Source of the DNA: Conchocele bisecta
Taxonomy: Eukaryota > Mollusca > Bivalvia > Lucinida > Thyasiridae
NCBI GenBank assembly: GCA_029237695.1
Contig: CM055273.1
Location: 63,105,968 to 63,169,967 of the forward strand
Length of the DNA: 64,000 nucleotides
Direction: 5' to 3'
Shown here: positions 8,828-20,509 of the stretch, one piece after another
How the letters are laid out: each line of letters starts with the position of its first letter
Numbering within the stretch: the stretch's first letter is position 1
Program-made: the position numbers and the translations under genes
The notes under the pieces: model-generated
Database searches by the model: none
What the model was told of the DNA's origin: nothing
What the model saw: the letters and a program-made list of their open reading frames with translations, nothing else

Positions 8828-10190
8828 ACCAGCATTTGTCCTGCGCATGTAGCATGTAGCACTATCAACTATTGATTTCCGGAATAAGTCGTAGTTAAGC
8901 GCGCTACACCCTAGCCTGGATACGAGTCAAGAGAATTTGACCTTGTCGATTAGTAGCTGTGTAGTAGAAGGTTGGTGGTTTACGCAAGTTAACATTTAGT
9001 GCATTCTTAAACGAGTTCAGGGTTGGGCTGTTTCTTGCATTCGAGGATAGGGAATTCCACTCTTTAATGGTAGATGGAAGAAATGAATCTTGATACAGTT
9101 TAGTACGTGTGTGTATTAATGGAATGTCTTCGTCGTTTCTTAGCCTGTATCGAGTTTGTGTTTGTTCCGGCATTAAATTACTCAGATAAGTTGGTGTCAT
9201 ATTGTGTTTCATTTTGTAGAATAAAAGTAATTTGTGTTTGCTTCTTCGCTGTTCGAGGCTTTCCCATTGGGTTTCTGTACAAAGTTTGTCTATACTGCAT
9301 TGTTTAGTGGCACCAGTAACAATTCGTGTGGCCTCAATTTGTATGGATTCTAGTTAATTTTATAGTTATATTGAACAATTATCCCAAGTACTATCGCTAT
9401 ATTCGAGCAAGGGGCGTATGATGGAGAAGTATGCTTTTTCTAGTGACTTTCTATTTAATGTAAATTTTAAACAACGAAGCAATCCAATGAGTTGCCAGGC
9501 GCGACTAATGACCGATGAAATGTGTGGCTGCCATTTACCAGTATCGGAAAATACGATACCTAGGTGTTTATGAGTTTCAACTTCTTTTATTACGGTATTG
9601 TTCATAAGAAGTTGAGGATGAAGTCGTCTATTTTATTTTCTGGACATTAACATAGCCTCTGTTTTATTTGGGTTAAAGTCTACAAGCCAAATCATAATTG
9701 TAGATTAGTATGGGTGATAACTGGATCGCTACCTGATGTATGCATTGTTGCGTCATCGGCAAACATATCAGTTGTTAATTAATAAAGGCAAATCATTTAT
9801 AAATAAAATAAATAGAGTAAGTTGGTCCAAGAATTAATCCTTGAGGAACACCAGCTGTGACATTAGCGAAAGCGGAAGAGATTCCACCGTTTTGCTTACG
9901 GTCAGTTAAATATGATGACAACCAGGGCCCGGTTGCTCAAAACATCCGTTAGCTTAACGGACTGTTAAATCCTTAACTGAATGGTTAAAATCTCTGTTTT
10001 AACAGAGATTTTAACCATTCAGTTAAGGATTTAACAGTCCGTTAAGGATTTAACAGTCCGTTAAGCTAACTGGTGTTTTGAACAACCGGGCCCAGATAAG
10101 TGATGCTATTTCGAATTTATAGATTTTATTTTTTTGCAGTAATACAGTGTGATCTACCAGGCCAAATGCTTTCTTAAGGACCCATTCTAT
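8828..10190 (-). pseudogene. LINE reverse transcriptase remnant (C-terminal half)
   Basis: Read on the minus strand from 10190 down, the frames give in order: KAFGLVDHTVLLQK (motif A region, with the usual Asp replaced by Gly), a foldback insertion, WLSSYLTDRKQ, VTAGVPQGLILGP, MFADDATMH (catalytic F/YADD), FNPNKTEAMLMSRK, HKHLGIVFSDTGKW (thumb), then PLLEYSDSTWD, RYRLRNDEDIP and LNYDLFRKSIVD. This is the standard order of a jockey/CR1-type non-LTR reverse transcriptase and its C-terminal tail. Stops and frameshifts break it in several places. The N-terminal endonuclease is absent, which is typical of 5'-truncated LINE copies. Confidence 0.85.
9927..10092. mobile_element. Foldback MITE inserted in the LINE
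   Basis: The ends are GGGCCCGGTTGCTCAAAACA and, at the right, the inverse TGTTTTGAACAACCGGGCCC with small changes. The arms contain TTAACGGACTGTTAAATCC; the right arm has one extra copy of that segment. It separates LINE coding segments that would otherwise be adjacent. Confidence 0.85.
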
Positions 10191-11116
10191 ACCTGATCAT
10201 CGTTTGATTCAAAGATAATTGCTTCGTATATGTGATGGAATATATGTATAACATATATGTGAACACTGCCTCGTCACTGTATCATATACGGCACATGATG
10301 GTGAACTCGGCATATTGTGTGTTCAAGCCATCAGCCACTGTCACCTCTTCTGGCGTTTGACACAAAGCGCAAAATGTGAAGTAGAACATATGGTATAATG
10401 TAGCTAATCACATGCAGAAAACCCAAAAGAACGGACTCCTATCAATTATATTACACCAAACTGTAAAATATGTCTGTTTTCTGGACAGGTTTGTGCCAGC
10501 GTTGTGCCACCATTATAAATAGCCTCATACAAATAATTTCGCACAATGTATCACTTTTACCTGGCAAAACACACAACAAATACAACATATACCTACTACT
10601 GTACTCTGTTATTATCTATCAAATCCAATGACATGTAAGCAGTTACATGAGTGTATTGTCCCTGGTGTCTTTTCACCTAATAAATGAGTAAATATGGCTT
10701 TACCTATGGATAACGTGTACATTAACAATAGGCTGTGCATCAGATTGAAAAGTTTACACATCAACATTTATTTTGATATTGATGGGAGAAATGCTCAGGT
10801 ATCTCGTCTTTTGTATAGTTTGCTGGCATAATATTTATAGCGTGCCGTAGCCATATCTGTCTATGATGTATTGCACAAAATTGTATTTGGTTTACTGTCA
10901 TACTATTTGCTGTATGTGTCAAACACACGAAATGGTGAAACTGTACGATGGCTGGTACATACAAAGAAGGCGGAGATGGCAACTCAATGTACCATATAGT
11001 ATACAGTAACAAGACAATATTTACATATGTTATATTCATATATCACATCACATCATATGAAGCAATTATCATTGAAGCCATGTGTATTTATCTATGACCA
11101 TGATGACCTACTACAT
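10191..11116. other. Unassigned AT-rich sequence
   Basis: No splice-flanked exon was recognised. It may include decayed LINE 5' sequence. Confidence 0.35.
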
Positions 11117-11577
11117 TAAAGGTGCATGCCCACTCAGTAGGCACACAATGTTCTTCATAGGAATTAAATAAGTGTATAATTGTGTCACTATTCAACCAGT
11201 TCTAAAAATTACGAGTGCACTCTATACATATAAATAATTTACTAATATTTATTTTACTGATAATGACTCGTGGTGGCATCATGCTATTTTCATATGCAAA
11301 TGAGGGATGATATTTTCGACAGATTATAAAGTATGATCATTGCACATCAAAAAATAAAATACAGAGAATAAATAGTAATGTCCATTAACATTTTAAGGAA
11401 ACACGGTTATCGCCGCTGATATCATTGTGGAAATTCACTGCGGATATAAAATGTATAATAATGCCAATCGATACGTGGGGTAATGGTGAATGAATGTATA
11501 ATTTGACAGAAAATGTCTCAGATGATGTCTCTGATATAAAGAACAGTTTGTGCCTACTGGGTGGGCATGTACCTTTA
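11117..11577 (+). mobile_element. Family J non-autonomous TIR element
   Basis: The 461-bp element has terminal inverted repeats TAAAGGTGCATGCCCACTC and GTGGGCATGTACCTTTA. It recurs at 46231-46740 and, diverged, at 27566-28008. The TAAAGG ends resemble hAT-type elements, but that assignment is tentative. Non-coding. Confidence 0.8.
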
Positions 11578-11654
11578 AAGTCCAGAAAGTGTGGCAAAAA
11601 TTAGATTTTCTAAATTTCACGTAGCAGTTTGTACTTGTTTATACACTCCTTGTA

Positions 11655-11803
11655 TAAGTTAGATAATGTATTCGAGTCGAATATGGTTAGTTAACAGTGC
11701 ATGGGGGGAATTTAGAGGGCAGGAAATCGCCGAGCCGCTAGGCTAACCATATTCCGCGCTGTTAACTAACCATATTCAACGAGAAGACATTATTTAACTA
11801 ATT
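11655..11803. repeat. Family K palindrome
   Basis: GAATATGGTTAGTTAACAG pairs with CTGTTAACTAACCATATTC. Outer arms (agataatgt/acattattt) also pair. A second copy sits in the same position beside the second K element at 58155. Confidence 0.8.
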
Positions 11804-12515
11804 TATTGCACGGATACGGCGGAAACATGAGATCAATATGATATATTTTGTAAACTTTGTTGTAAGTTTGATACAAATACAATAACTTCAACATTTATTT
11901 TCAGACACTCACCTTGGTTACCTGGCAGTCATTCAGCGTTCCGTAGACGTGCACGCAATGTCTTGCGGTCACGTGCTGGTTCACGACATGACATAACCGT
12001 ATTACTCCGCTTGCAGTCACTGCTTAACCAACCCGGCCTGCACATATTCGCAGTATGATCAGTGTCTACAGTATTCGGTGTTCTGATATAGAGCCATCTG
12101 GGTGCGGGCACAGCTCAACTCGGCATCGAACAGTCATTATTTTCTGATTTCGATTAAAAAAGAACAGAATACACGTACTCATATTTATTTGTAAACACGA
12201 CGGAAATTATAGACATTATTGGTAGGTGGTAAACTAACCCGAATGTTTTGCACAAACAGAACATTCGGGTTAGCGGTTAACATTAAGGCGGAACAGCATC
12301 TACACTAGTTACACATACAGACTGTGTATTTGCGAATGCGCAGGTTATCCTGACATGTGTAATAGGCGTTAATCTCAAGCATATAGCACACGCTAGACAG
12401 TGCATCTCCGTGAATTATCACAAGGGTGGAAGTGGGCGAGACAGGTTCAGACAGTTATCTCACCAGGTTACCACACTGATGAGATCAAAGGATTTCGCCG
12501 CATCCGTGCAATAAT
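11804..12515. mobile_element. Family K TIR element, copy 1
   Basis: TTATTGCACGGATACGGCGG at the left pairs with CGCCGCATCCGTGCAATAA at the right. The minus-strand frame at 12111-11929 contains CRPGWLSSDCKRSN, and copy 2 keeps a similar peptide (GWVDYNSCKRSN) in the same orientation. A GTGAGT follows AACCAAG at 11907 on the minus strand. Whether this is a captured exon or an element-encoded peptide is unclear. A 43-bp hairpin (TAACCCGAATGTT arms) lies at 12234-12276. Confidence 0.6.
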
Positions 12516-13185
12516 AGGTGTTTGTTAACATGCTTTTCAAATAGTCATGGTCGTGAACATAACCTTTGAAAAATAACACAGAAGTGTAGTGTGTCTTATT
12601 TTCATGTTAATTTCAAATAAAAATAGTTTCGTCCATTAATATTCGATCAGATCTTTTGCTATCCGTATCCGGAACCGGATCCTGTAAGTGTAGACTATAT
12701 TATTCGTACAAACACGGATATGGAAATGTGTATTCATTTGTTCTCGCCCACCAGGTGACCTGAGATAAGAATATCCGTATAGTCACGCGATGGCTGAATG
12801 GTGATGACATTGAACATTAATTTAATAATAATTTGTAAACGATCCATTGAGCAAAGTTTTGACGTTTTGTTCACATGGCAAGCAAGTTGGACATATCAAA
12901 AAAAGTCGCATAAATTCAGCGAAAAGGGGGTCATTTTGCAAAAACAAATAATATGCTCAAGTGGTGCATATGTTGAATGAGACGCTCATTACAAGTCGGT
13001 TCATCAGGATAGATACACTGTTTGCAGGGCCATAACCAGAGGTAAAAAGCAGATGAGGCGAACCAAGTCCCAATATGGGGGTCAGGGAACATTCTGCCAG
13101 CCACCTCCCCGGGGATTTGTTTAATTCTTAGCAACAACAACACAAACGGCAAAATAAGCGACGAGGCGACCTATAGTGTGGCATG
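12516..13185. other. Mostly unassigned, with a decayed family B fragment
   Basis: Around 12970-13025 the words 'gagacgctcattac' and 'actgtttgca' recall family B. Nothing else was recognised. Confidence 0.35.
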
Positions 13186-13335
13186 ATACATTATCCCGTA
13201 GGATTTTCGTGCTAAAATTTATTTATTTACTTTATCAGGTCGATTTGGAGTCACACTATTGGAAAATTATGGTTTCAAATTTTCTGACCCCTCGACCCCT
13301 TTTTGGGGGGTCAGTTCTGTCCAGTGACCTCCCAG
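13186..13335 (+). repeat. Family L dispersed repeat
   Basis: 'gtaggattttcgtgctaaaa' through 'gacccctttttggggggtc' matches the reverse complement of 17650-17835. Confidence 0.6.
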
Positions 13336-14298
13336 TCACCGCCTACTTCTAGATTCGCTAATAGTGAACCGATTTACACAACCTTTGTGTCGTTGTATAT
13401 GTTTTTGAGGGTACTAATTCCATTTATAACACTTTATAAATAATCTGAAGTGGTTTTTACTAACTTCTAGTTATGGTCGAAGGCACATTCAAGGTATTGT
13501 GTATGCTAAGGGACAAACCTCATCATACCTATCTTTTTTCCAGGATTTTAAGTTATGGAGAGATGTGATTTGCAGTTTTTGACATAACAATAATCATTTG
13601 AACGTATTGATTAATTTATTAATTGATTGATTGAAAATGGGTTTATGACTATTTAGCAAACGAGGCCGGGATTTTTATAATGCCCAATTTCAGGTGAGAC
13701 ACGTAACCAGGTAACATAACTATCATCTAGAAGTCCTGTCAGAGAAGAGTGTGAGTATCACCTGCAATGAGGGTTCCACCTCAAGCAAGAGTCTTGTGAA
13801 CAATCCTGATATGATTGAAGATCTAATTAAGTGTTGTAATGAGAGATTATTATTGGGTGAACTTCATATATAAAACAGCTAAGCGATCGCCTAAATAACT
13901 CAAGTGAATATGAACGTAATTCTATGTTGTATCATAGTGAATGTAGAAAACCAATTGTCAGCAAGAGCATGATTGAACGGCTCAGGGGTAAGCGAACCCG
14001 GTGTGACTCTCCTGCATGCCCCTCGCGAGGGTGAGGGCGGCCTTCAACTGCGACTGACTCTTTCCGACCTAAAAGGACAACAAGAGTGCCGCAAGTCACA
14101 AAATACGCCCGTCGAATATGGGCCAGACAGCGAAGATGCATAAATGTGAAGCTGTCACCAAGGCAAGAAACATTAATGAGAATTTGAAAGTCTATAGCAT
14201 TATTTCTTCATCTCGTTGTGCTAAATATGTATACTAATTTAGGCAGAGATAGAAAAGTAGAGTGTAAAGTAGAAATGATAGGGAATTGGATACAATAA
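13336..14298. other. Unassigned sequence
   Basis: No exon with supporting splice sites and no shared repeat recognised. A GATT-rich patch lies near 13610-13635. Confidence 0.35.
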
Positions 14299-14299
14299 T

Positions 14300-14681
14300 G
14301 TAGAAAAAATGGCTAAGTTAAAAAGGTGATATTTTTGTTAAAAAATATTTTTTCGGCATAAAAACACCAAGGTGCACATCTTCAATATGTGTAGAAGACG
14401 TGTGTATAGTTTCAGAACGATTTACTGAACGGTTTCGGAAGAGTTATGTACACAAACTTCTGTACCGTATATAGAATTGTATAGAACAATGTAGAAAAAA
14501 TGGCTAATTGAAAAAGGTGATATTTTTGTTAACAAATATTTTTTCGACATAAAAACACCAAGGTGCACATCTTCAATATGTGTAGAAGACGTGTGTATAG
14601 TTTCAGAACGATCGACTGAAAGGTTTCAGAGGAGTTGTGTACACAAACTCTGTACCGTATATAGAATTGTATTGAAAAATG
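14300..14681 (+). repeat. Two-copy tandem duplication, 191-bp unit
   Basis: The unit starts GTAGAAAAAATGGCTAA at 14300 and again at 14491. The two copies differ at scattered bases. It lies directly upstream of the PIN/CXC gene remnant and may be its 5' flank. Confidence 0.85.
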
Positions 14682-14701
14682 TATTTATTCTCGTCCTGCA
14701 G

Positions 14702-16540
14702 CTTCTGTCCCAATGACACGTCAGACCCGCTCCATCGTGTTGACTCAAACAAGATGGGTGAAAACTTGCTTGACATAAAGCGTACGTCTCTCAATGATCA
14801 CGTCAGAACTAGCGTGTCCGATTTAGAGAGCGCCGGTGATGCTTCTGCTCTCGAAAAATACTATCATAGGAAGGGTTTGCGTCCTGCTCAGCGTACATGT
14901 GGTTCAGTAGATCATAATAATGTCCAACTTATTCGAGACCTTCTCGAACTGCATGGACACAACCAAGGTTCGCGTGGGTAACAAGGTTATCAAGCTGCGT
15001 GAGGAGCGTGAACTATTCGGCAGATTCCTGATTATCCAAGTAAGCCGACCCGAGCTGGTGCCAAAACTAGAAGTTACCATAGGAGAATATGAAATGCCAG
15101 TGGTCCCGCGTTCCCTTTGCGCTGTTGATGGCTCCCTCTATATTCCGACAGACAACGCCAGTCTAATGCACACCGTTGAAGAAGCCAAAGTTAAACCGCT
15201 TCAGTTGAGCCCTACTATCGACATAGTGCCGGACGGTCATCATTCTCGAGTCCTTGTTGTTGATGCCATGGCTGTTATCCAGAGCATGGAAAAGACTCGG
15301 ACCATGCGTAGGCTTTCAGAATTTCAAGATGCATTCATCAAACGCATAGAGATGATGATGATTGGCTATGATGAGGGAAGGATAGTCTTTGACCGCTATC
15401 TAGATCAGTCTCTGAAGAACAAGACACGTCAGAATAGGGCAGTGAAATCCACAGAGTTTGACATACATCCGGAAATGAAGCTTACCATGTCTGTCAAAGA
15501 ATTGCTATCTTCACCAAGAACCAAGTGTAGCCTGACAGCCATGTTCGCTCAAGGTTTACTTCAACACTTCACTAGAAACAGTGTTTGTAAACTCGTCGTT
15601 CTGTTTGACAATAAAATCAAGGGCCATTGTTTTGAAGATGAACATTCACATGAAGAGACTGATACACTCATTCCCAATCAAGTGATAGCTTCAGTAGCAG
15701 ACGACCCTTGTCGAGAAATATGCGCGTGGTCACCAGATACTGATGTCCTCATTCTTCTCATCGACCTGGTATATAATGGTCGCATTGGAGCTCAAACCCG
15801 CGTGAAGTTTCTAACTGACAAGGGCAGAAAATTCAGAGAAATTGACGTGGTTAAGCGCGTATGAGTGATTGGGCGTCGCAAATGCCAAGGACTCATCGGT
15901 CTCCACAATTTCTCCGGTGCTGACTGGTGCGACAAATTTGTCGCTATTTCCCAGAAGACCATGGTGAGTGCATATATGAAACTTCATGAAGATGACCCTG
16001 CTATTGACTGTATCCAGCATCTTGGCGAAGGTCCTATTCCATCTCAGCTGGTCAACGGAGGACTACCACCACATGTGAAGAGGTTGGAGCCGTTCATCTG
16101 CCATGTTTACTGTCCGACATGATCCACAGTATTTCCAACTCTATGATGGGAAAAATAAGAACTTAGAGGGAGAGATGTTACCTCCGACCCGTGCGGCCCT
16201 GATTCCCCATATTACGCGTGCAAATTACATCGCCATGCGAGACAAGTCTTACACAACCAATTTCCCGGCCCTTCCTCCAATTGAGGAAAATAGATGGAGT
16301 GTTGAGAAAGGATTGTATCATCCAGTCAGGTGTCTCACGCTGCCTGCCTCGAGAGCCGTAATTGAGCTGACTAAGTCTGCATGCAAACTAGGGTGCAAAG
16401 GAACTAGGTGCAGTTGCTATAAGAACAAACTTCCATGCACTCCTCTCTGTAAATGCTATGTCATTGACTGTGCCAATGTGGTTAGAGATACTCTCAGCGA
16501 TGATGATGATTGTGACAGTCGTGATGAATACTTCAGATAA
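14702..16540 (+). pseudogene. PIN-like/CXC multicopy protein gene, broken
   Basis: An acceptor-like tract (ttattctcgtcctgcag) precedes an open stretch at 14702. The main frame, 14920-15864, carries FDRYLDQSLKNKTRQNR, EETDTLIPNQV and WSPDTDVLILLIDLVY; after an in-frame TGA at 15862 it continues with GLHNFSGADWCDKF. These acidic motifs are the pattern of a PIN/FEN-like nuclease fold seen in large invertebrate multicopy families. A second frame (16103-16540) ends in a cysteine cluster (CKLGCKGTRCSCYKNK) like a CXC/tesmin motif, then an acidic tail. Breaks seen are a shift near 14920-14985, the TGA at 15862, and a frameshift near 16120-16150. The copy is therefore probably dead. Function is unknown; copy number and intron-poor structure suggest a mobile-element link. 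Confidence 0.7.
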
Positions 16541-17649
16541 TTGTGCAGTCCCAGTAAAAACTGAATTTATTTCTGTCTATGCTCAGGTCAATTCTGCTTT
16601 CCTTGTGGGCTCCATTTCTATTGTTAGTGAAAACCAATGAAGTAGATGGAAGGTTCTGATAATGTATATATGCCTTACCGGTGAACCATCCGCTATCGTA
16701 TATTATTATTGGTGGTAATTGGCTCGAAGACATTCCATACCCCCGTGGATGAATCCACAGAAAATTTATTTTTAAATTTTGAGCTTGCACATATACATTA
16801 TTTGTGCTACATTGTACCTAGTCACAGGTACATTTGGTCGAAATGACCTGTTGCATGCAGTCTTAATTTAGTATTTAGATGACGGGTGCCATTTTGAACT
16901 TTCCGGAAATAGCCAGCGTTCTCGTACTTTATCGGTCCATTCGTGCTACACCATATCCAGACATTGTTGTATTACTCTTGAAAAACAGGCTTCTTGTCTG
17001 GCGATCAGTGTAGACCCCGATCAGCCTATACATGATCTGCACAGTCCTATCAGATTCTGTAATTGATACTATTATGTCAGTTTATAACAGGTTACTATTA
17101 TTCTTGATAGTTGTTTAGTTAATTGGAGACCCGTCGAGAATCGGCGGTGCCTTATAGGTTTCACCATGTCTGTCCGTACGTCCGTCAGTTTATTTATTGA
17201 AGTTTTTGTAATAGTAACTTTACTGAAGTTTGTGTAAGAGTAACACTATGCCAGTGCTTCGTGTGCCGACAGGCCATATTTTCTCCGCTCTATTTTCAGA
17301 AAATGTATTCATAATTAAACTAGTTGCAAATACAATAAGCCTGGTGTTCTCATGCTGCAGATTATTTATTAAGAATGAAGTATCCAACATATTATGCATG
17401 TATAACTAAGTTAAGGTTCAATCTATGGATTATATCAGTGTGGCATTAAAAAAACGGGAACTGGAACATCGCTTACATGTATGCGATGTTACCTTATTGA
17501 AATCCCCACCCGCCCCACTACACCCCCTCCAAAAACGGATATCAACGGCAACAGGAATTGATTGGAAAGTGTAATAAATGGACTTGGCACCATTGAAAAG
17601 CCATAAAACAACACCAAGATTATGAAACTCGGTTCATTATTATCGGATA
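16541..17649. other. Mostly unassigned, with a common molluscan repeat fragment
   Basis: Around 17125-17200 'gacccgtcgagaatcggcgg' and 'tgtccgtacgtccgtcag' are typical of dispersed repeats with CCGT runs. Otherwise nothing was recognised. Confidence 0.35.
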
Positions 17650-17835
17650 TAATAGTGGTTTCATGTGTTCTGGGGGGATATGGGCCATAAAGGACCCCTC
17701 AAAATGGGGAATAGGGGTCTAAAAATGTGAACCCCATAATTTCTCAATAGTATTACCCAAAATCAACATGATAAAGCAAAAAAATCAATTTTAGCACACA
17801 AATCCTACGGGAGCTGGATACTGAAACATCCCATA
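17650..17835 (-). repeat. Family L dispersed repeat, inverted copy
   Basis: Reverse complement of 13186-13335, with similar length and moderate divergence. Confidence 0.6.
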
Positions 17836-17879
17836 CCGTACTACTACTCGTCTGCCTCAATCCTGGTTACGGTACTGAG

Positions 17880-18058
17880 AGGTCTCTAGTGTTGAAAGGG
17901 TCAAACACATATTTGAGTCGAGAACTTGACTATCAACTTCTCTGAGCAAAGGACGACAATAATTAATTCCAGTATAAATTTTTAATTCTCCGCAGTGGGG
18001 CGGATGTCCATCGGCTGTACATGCAAATTCTACTTTAGAATGAGACAAGGATTTATTT
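17880..18058 (-). pseudogene. Candidate exon fragment, possibly Ig-like
   Basis: On the minus strand the acceptor CGTCTCTCAG precedes an open frame reading NKSLSHSKVEFACTADGHPP, continuing through GELKIYTGINYC. The 'VEFACTADGHPP' pattern recalls the B-strand of Ig domains. The frame then runs into 'tttgaccctttcaacac', which looks like a family B end, so the exon may be truncated by a transposon. Weak evidence. Confidence 0.25.
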
Positions 18059-18399
18059 CTGAGAGACGTGGATTAAATAGCTTTAATTTACCTAATTGTA
18101 ACATACACATGTGTCTTTTTGTTTCAGATGTTTGTCTCTGATTTTTTCAAGTCGCCAGATGCATATACATGTACATGTATGTTCTATAAAGTTACTATAC
18201 CATCTTTAGACGTGAAACATCACCAGATTTTCGTCAAACATGATTGGATTTAACATATTGTTGCATGGGCGTGTTTTTTATTGATCACGCGGTGAATTTA
18301 AAGTAAAATATTATTTCTCCATGATGATAAAATGCTCGACGCGCAGGGATTTTTCTGACGCAGTGATATCTAAAAACCAAATAACTTTTGTTATGGCCT

Positions 18400-18720
18400 T
18401 ATACATATATATTGTTTATATACATACCAAGTTTCAGGTCTGTAGCTATTACGGTTTAAACGTTTTACGAGTTACAAGACAAAATAAGTCGAAAAGGGGG
18501 CGATAATCTATGACCCCGGGGTCGAATAAAACATCAAAATAAGCTTTGCGCATCTACTCATCATAACGAAGCTACATACCAAAATTCGGGTGTGTAGCTA
18601 GTACGGTCTAAAAGATTTACGACTTACAAGGTTGGTGACGGGCAGGACGGATGGACGGACGGGACGGACGGACAAGGGTAAAACTAAATGCCCCCTCCAT
18701 TATCGTGGTGGGGCATAATA
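18400..18720 (+). repeat. Family M dispersed repeat with GGAC run
   Basis: Two related blocks contain 'gtagctattacggt' and 'gtagctagtacggt', followed by a (GGAC)n run at about 18645-18672 and 'ccattatcgtggtggggc'. This arrangement is common in molluscan repeats. Confidence 0.55.
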
Positions 18721-19589
18721 ATAAGTGCACTAGGGTGATATTACTTGAAGGAGCAGGCTAAGTCACTAAAGGTGCACCATATGTTAAATTAAAACACACT
18801 TTATTTCATGTGTAATGTTTCTATAGTAGATTGGTGCAATAGGACAGTGGACTATGTTTTGTAAAAATTCCGAAAATATTTGAAAAGAAATCGGCAATAC
18901 CATTTACTTCCATTATAATATATCATTAGCATATATTACCCAAACATCCAGTTTTAGAAAATCCGATTTTATGCATGTAATTTAAACTTTATTGGGTCAG
19001 AAAAAGAGCCGCCAATTTATCGATTGTGTGCATTTTGTGACCTAACAGCTCTATTTATATTTTGTTGCTGGCAGTTGTATGATGTACACGGGGGATACCC
19101 TCAAACCGCCTGACCCCACAACCCAGACAGCCCTCAAAAGTCTGCCATGACATTATTTTAGGCACAACTATGCGCCTGAATGAAATATATGTACATGTAT
19201 ATACGGCCATGTACTGTAATATTATTTACCGCATTCAAATAAGGATATAATTGTAATTGAACATACTTTATACCAAATATGCATAGTAGTATAAAACTTA
19301 ATATAATCATGTTGTAACGCTATTCAAAACATTTACTATGTCTCTACATGGCAACACGCTTAGTATATTAGCGCTGCTACGCCGATAAACAAAATTAACA
19401 CTTATTACTACACATAATTACGAAATGTAGCACATTGTTGTTATTGTCACAAATAAAACTGTTTCTTTGACTGCAGCATCATTATGCTATGACCATAATT
19501 ATATATACACTCTGAGTCTCACAATGTTTAGCATGTTCTACTAACATAAGTATGTCATTTGAGATACATTTCAGTACATGGGTGATTTT
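18721..19589. other. AT-rich unassigned sequence
   Basis: No exon and no repeat shared with the window recognised. Confidence 0.4.
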
Positions 19590-19763
19590 GTTACCATGGT
19601 AACATGTATACATATTGCAATATTGAGGATACATGTAAGTGCATGCTATATGTAGGCAGGAGTCATGATGATTTTAAAAAATAAATGTAGTATAAAATGC
19701 AATACAAAATAATGAATTTACATTTCTATCAATACATTATTATTTCTCGGTTGTCATGGTAAC
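19590..19763. promoter_or_regulatory. Two RFX X-box-like motifs
   Basis: GTTACCATGGTAAC at 19590-19603 is a perfect 14-bp palindrome matching the RFX X-box consensus. GTTGTCATGGTAAC at 19750-19763 is one step from it. Both are followed by ATGTA. No gene start is visible nearby, so function is uncertain; local duplication may explain the pair. Confidence 0.35.
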
Positions 19764-20109
19764 ATGTAATCATTTCAAATATTCATTGAAACAATATGCA
19801 ATAAATATAATGCCGTGTCTCGAATTTTACCTTTTTCGAAATCTACGTTTTAATAAGCCATGCTCGTATATAGTCATGAAATTGATAAAAATGGCGGCAA
19901 TTTTGAAAAGGTCAGCCATCTCGAAACTGAAAAGATATTTAGGCCCCAGTTATATTGTTTTAAATCATGGCAATCAATTCTTTCCTGCGAGCTTCATGAT
20001 GTTTGTCTAGAATGCCAATTATATTTCAATCACAAAATCACCCGCTTCCCAGTAACGTAACGTCATATCACATGTTTTAACGTCAAATTGACGGTTCAGT
20101 CCATTGAAA
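19764..20109. other. Unassigned sequence
   Basis: It contains 'aaaatggcggcaatttt', a word also found in family Q at 31130-31990. Nothing else recognised. Confidence 0.35.
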
Positions 20110-20345
20110 TGTGCCATTGGGTAGTATCATTAAAAACTATATCGTCCGAAAAGCAGTAAAGATATCAAATCCAAATTTTCAACATAGCTTCCTGACTTAT
20201 TGCTGTACACTACTACACTGTTATTTTCCATTTTGGGTGTGGGTCGATTTTTGGCCTTATTGCCCCTTGTCCTTTCACGAAATAAAAAGAAGGCTCATTC
20301 TTAAATTTTGATCAAATTTAATATTATCGAAAAAGTATTGTTTTT
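20110..20345 (-). repeat. Family Z dispersed repeat
   Basis: 'aagaaggctcattcttaaat' and 'tatatggccgtgaaattt' match the reverse complement of the insert at 35275-35610. Confidence 0.6.
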
Positions 20346-20509
20346 GCATTGTTTATATGGCCGTGAAATTTGGACAGGTTTCGTGCAAAACCAGTAGTCA
20401 TCTCAAACGTGCATCTCCAGTTTCTCTTGCTTGAAGATTTACCTTGTACACGCATCCCAAAAGACAGTGACGGGATTGATGACTCGCATACAATACAGTG
20501 AAAACAGAG

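Noticed and set aside
15862..15864. Selenocysteine read-through of the in-frame TGA in the PIN/CXC gene
   Set aside because: Two frameshifts in the same reading frame make simple decay more likely, and no SECIS-like hairpin was recognised after the stop.
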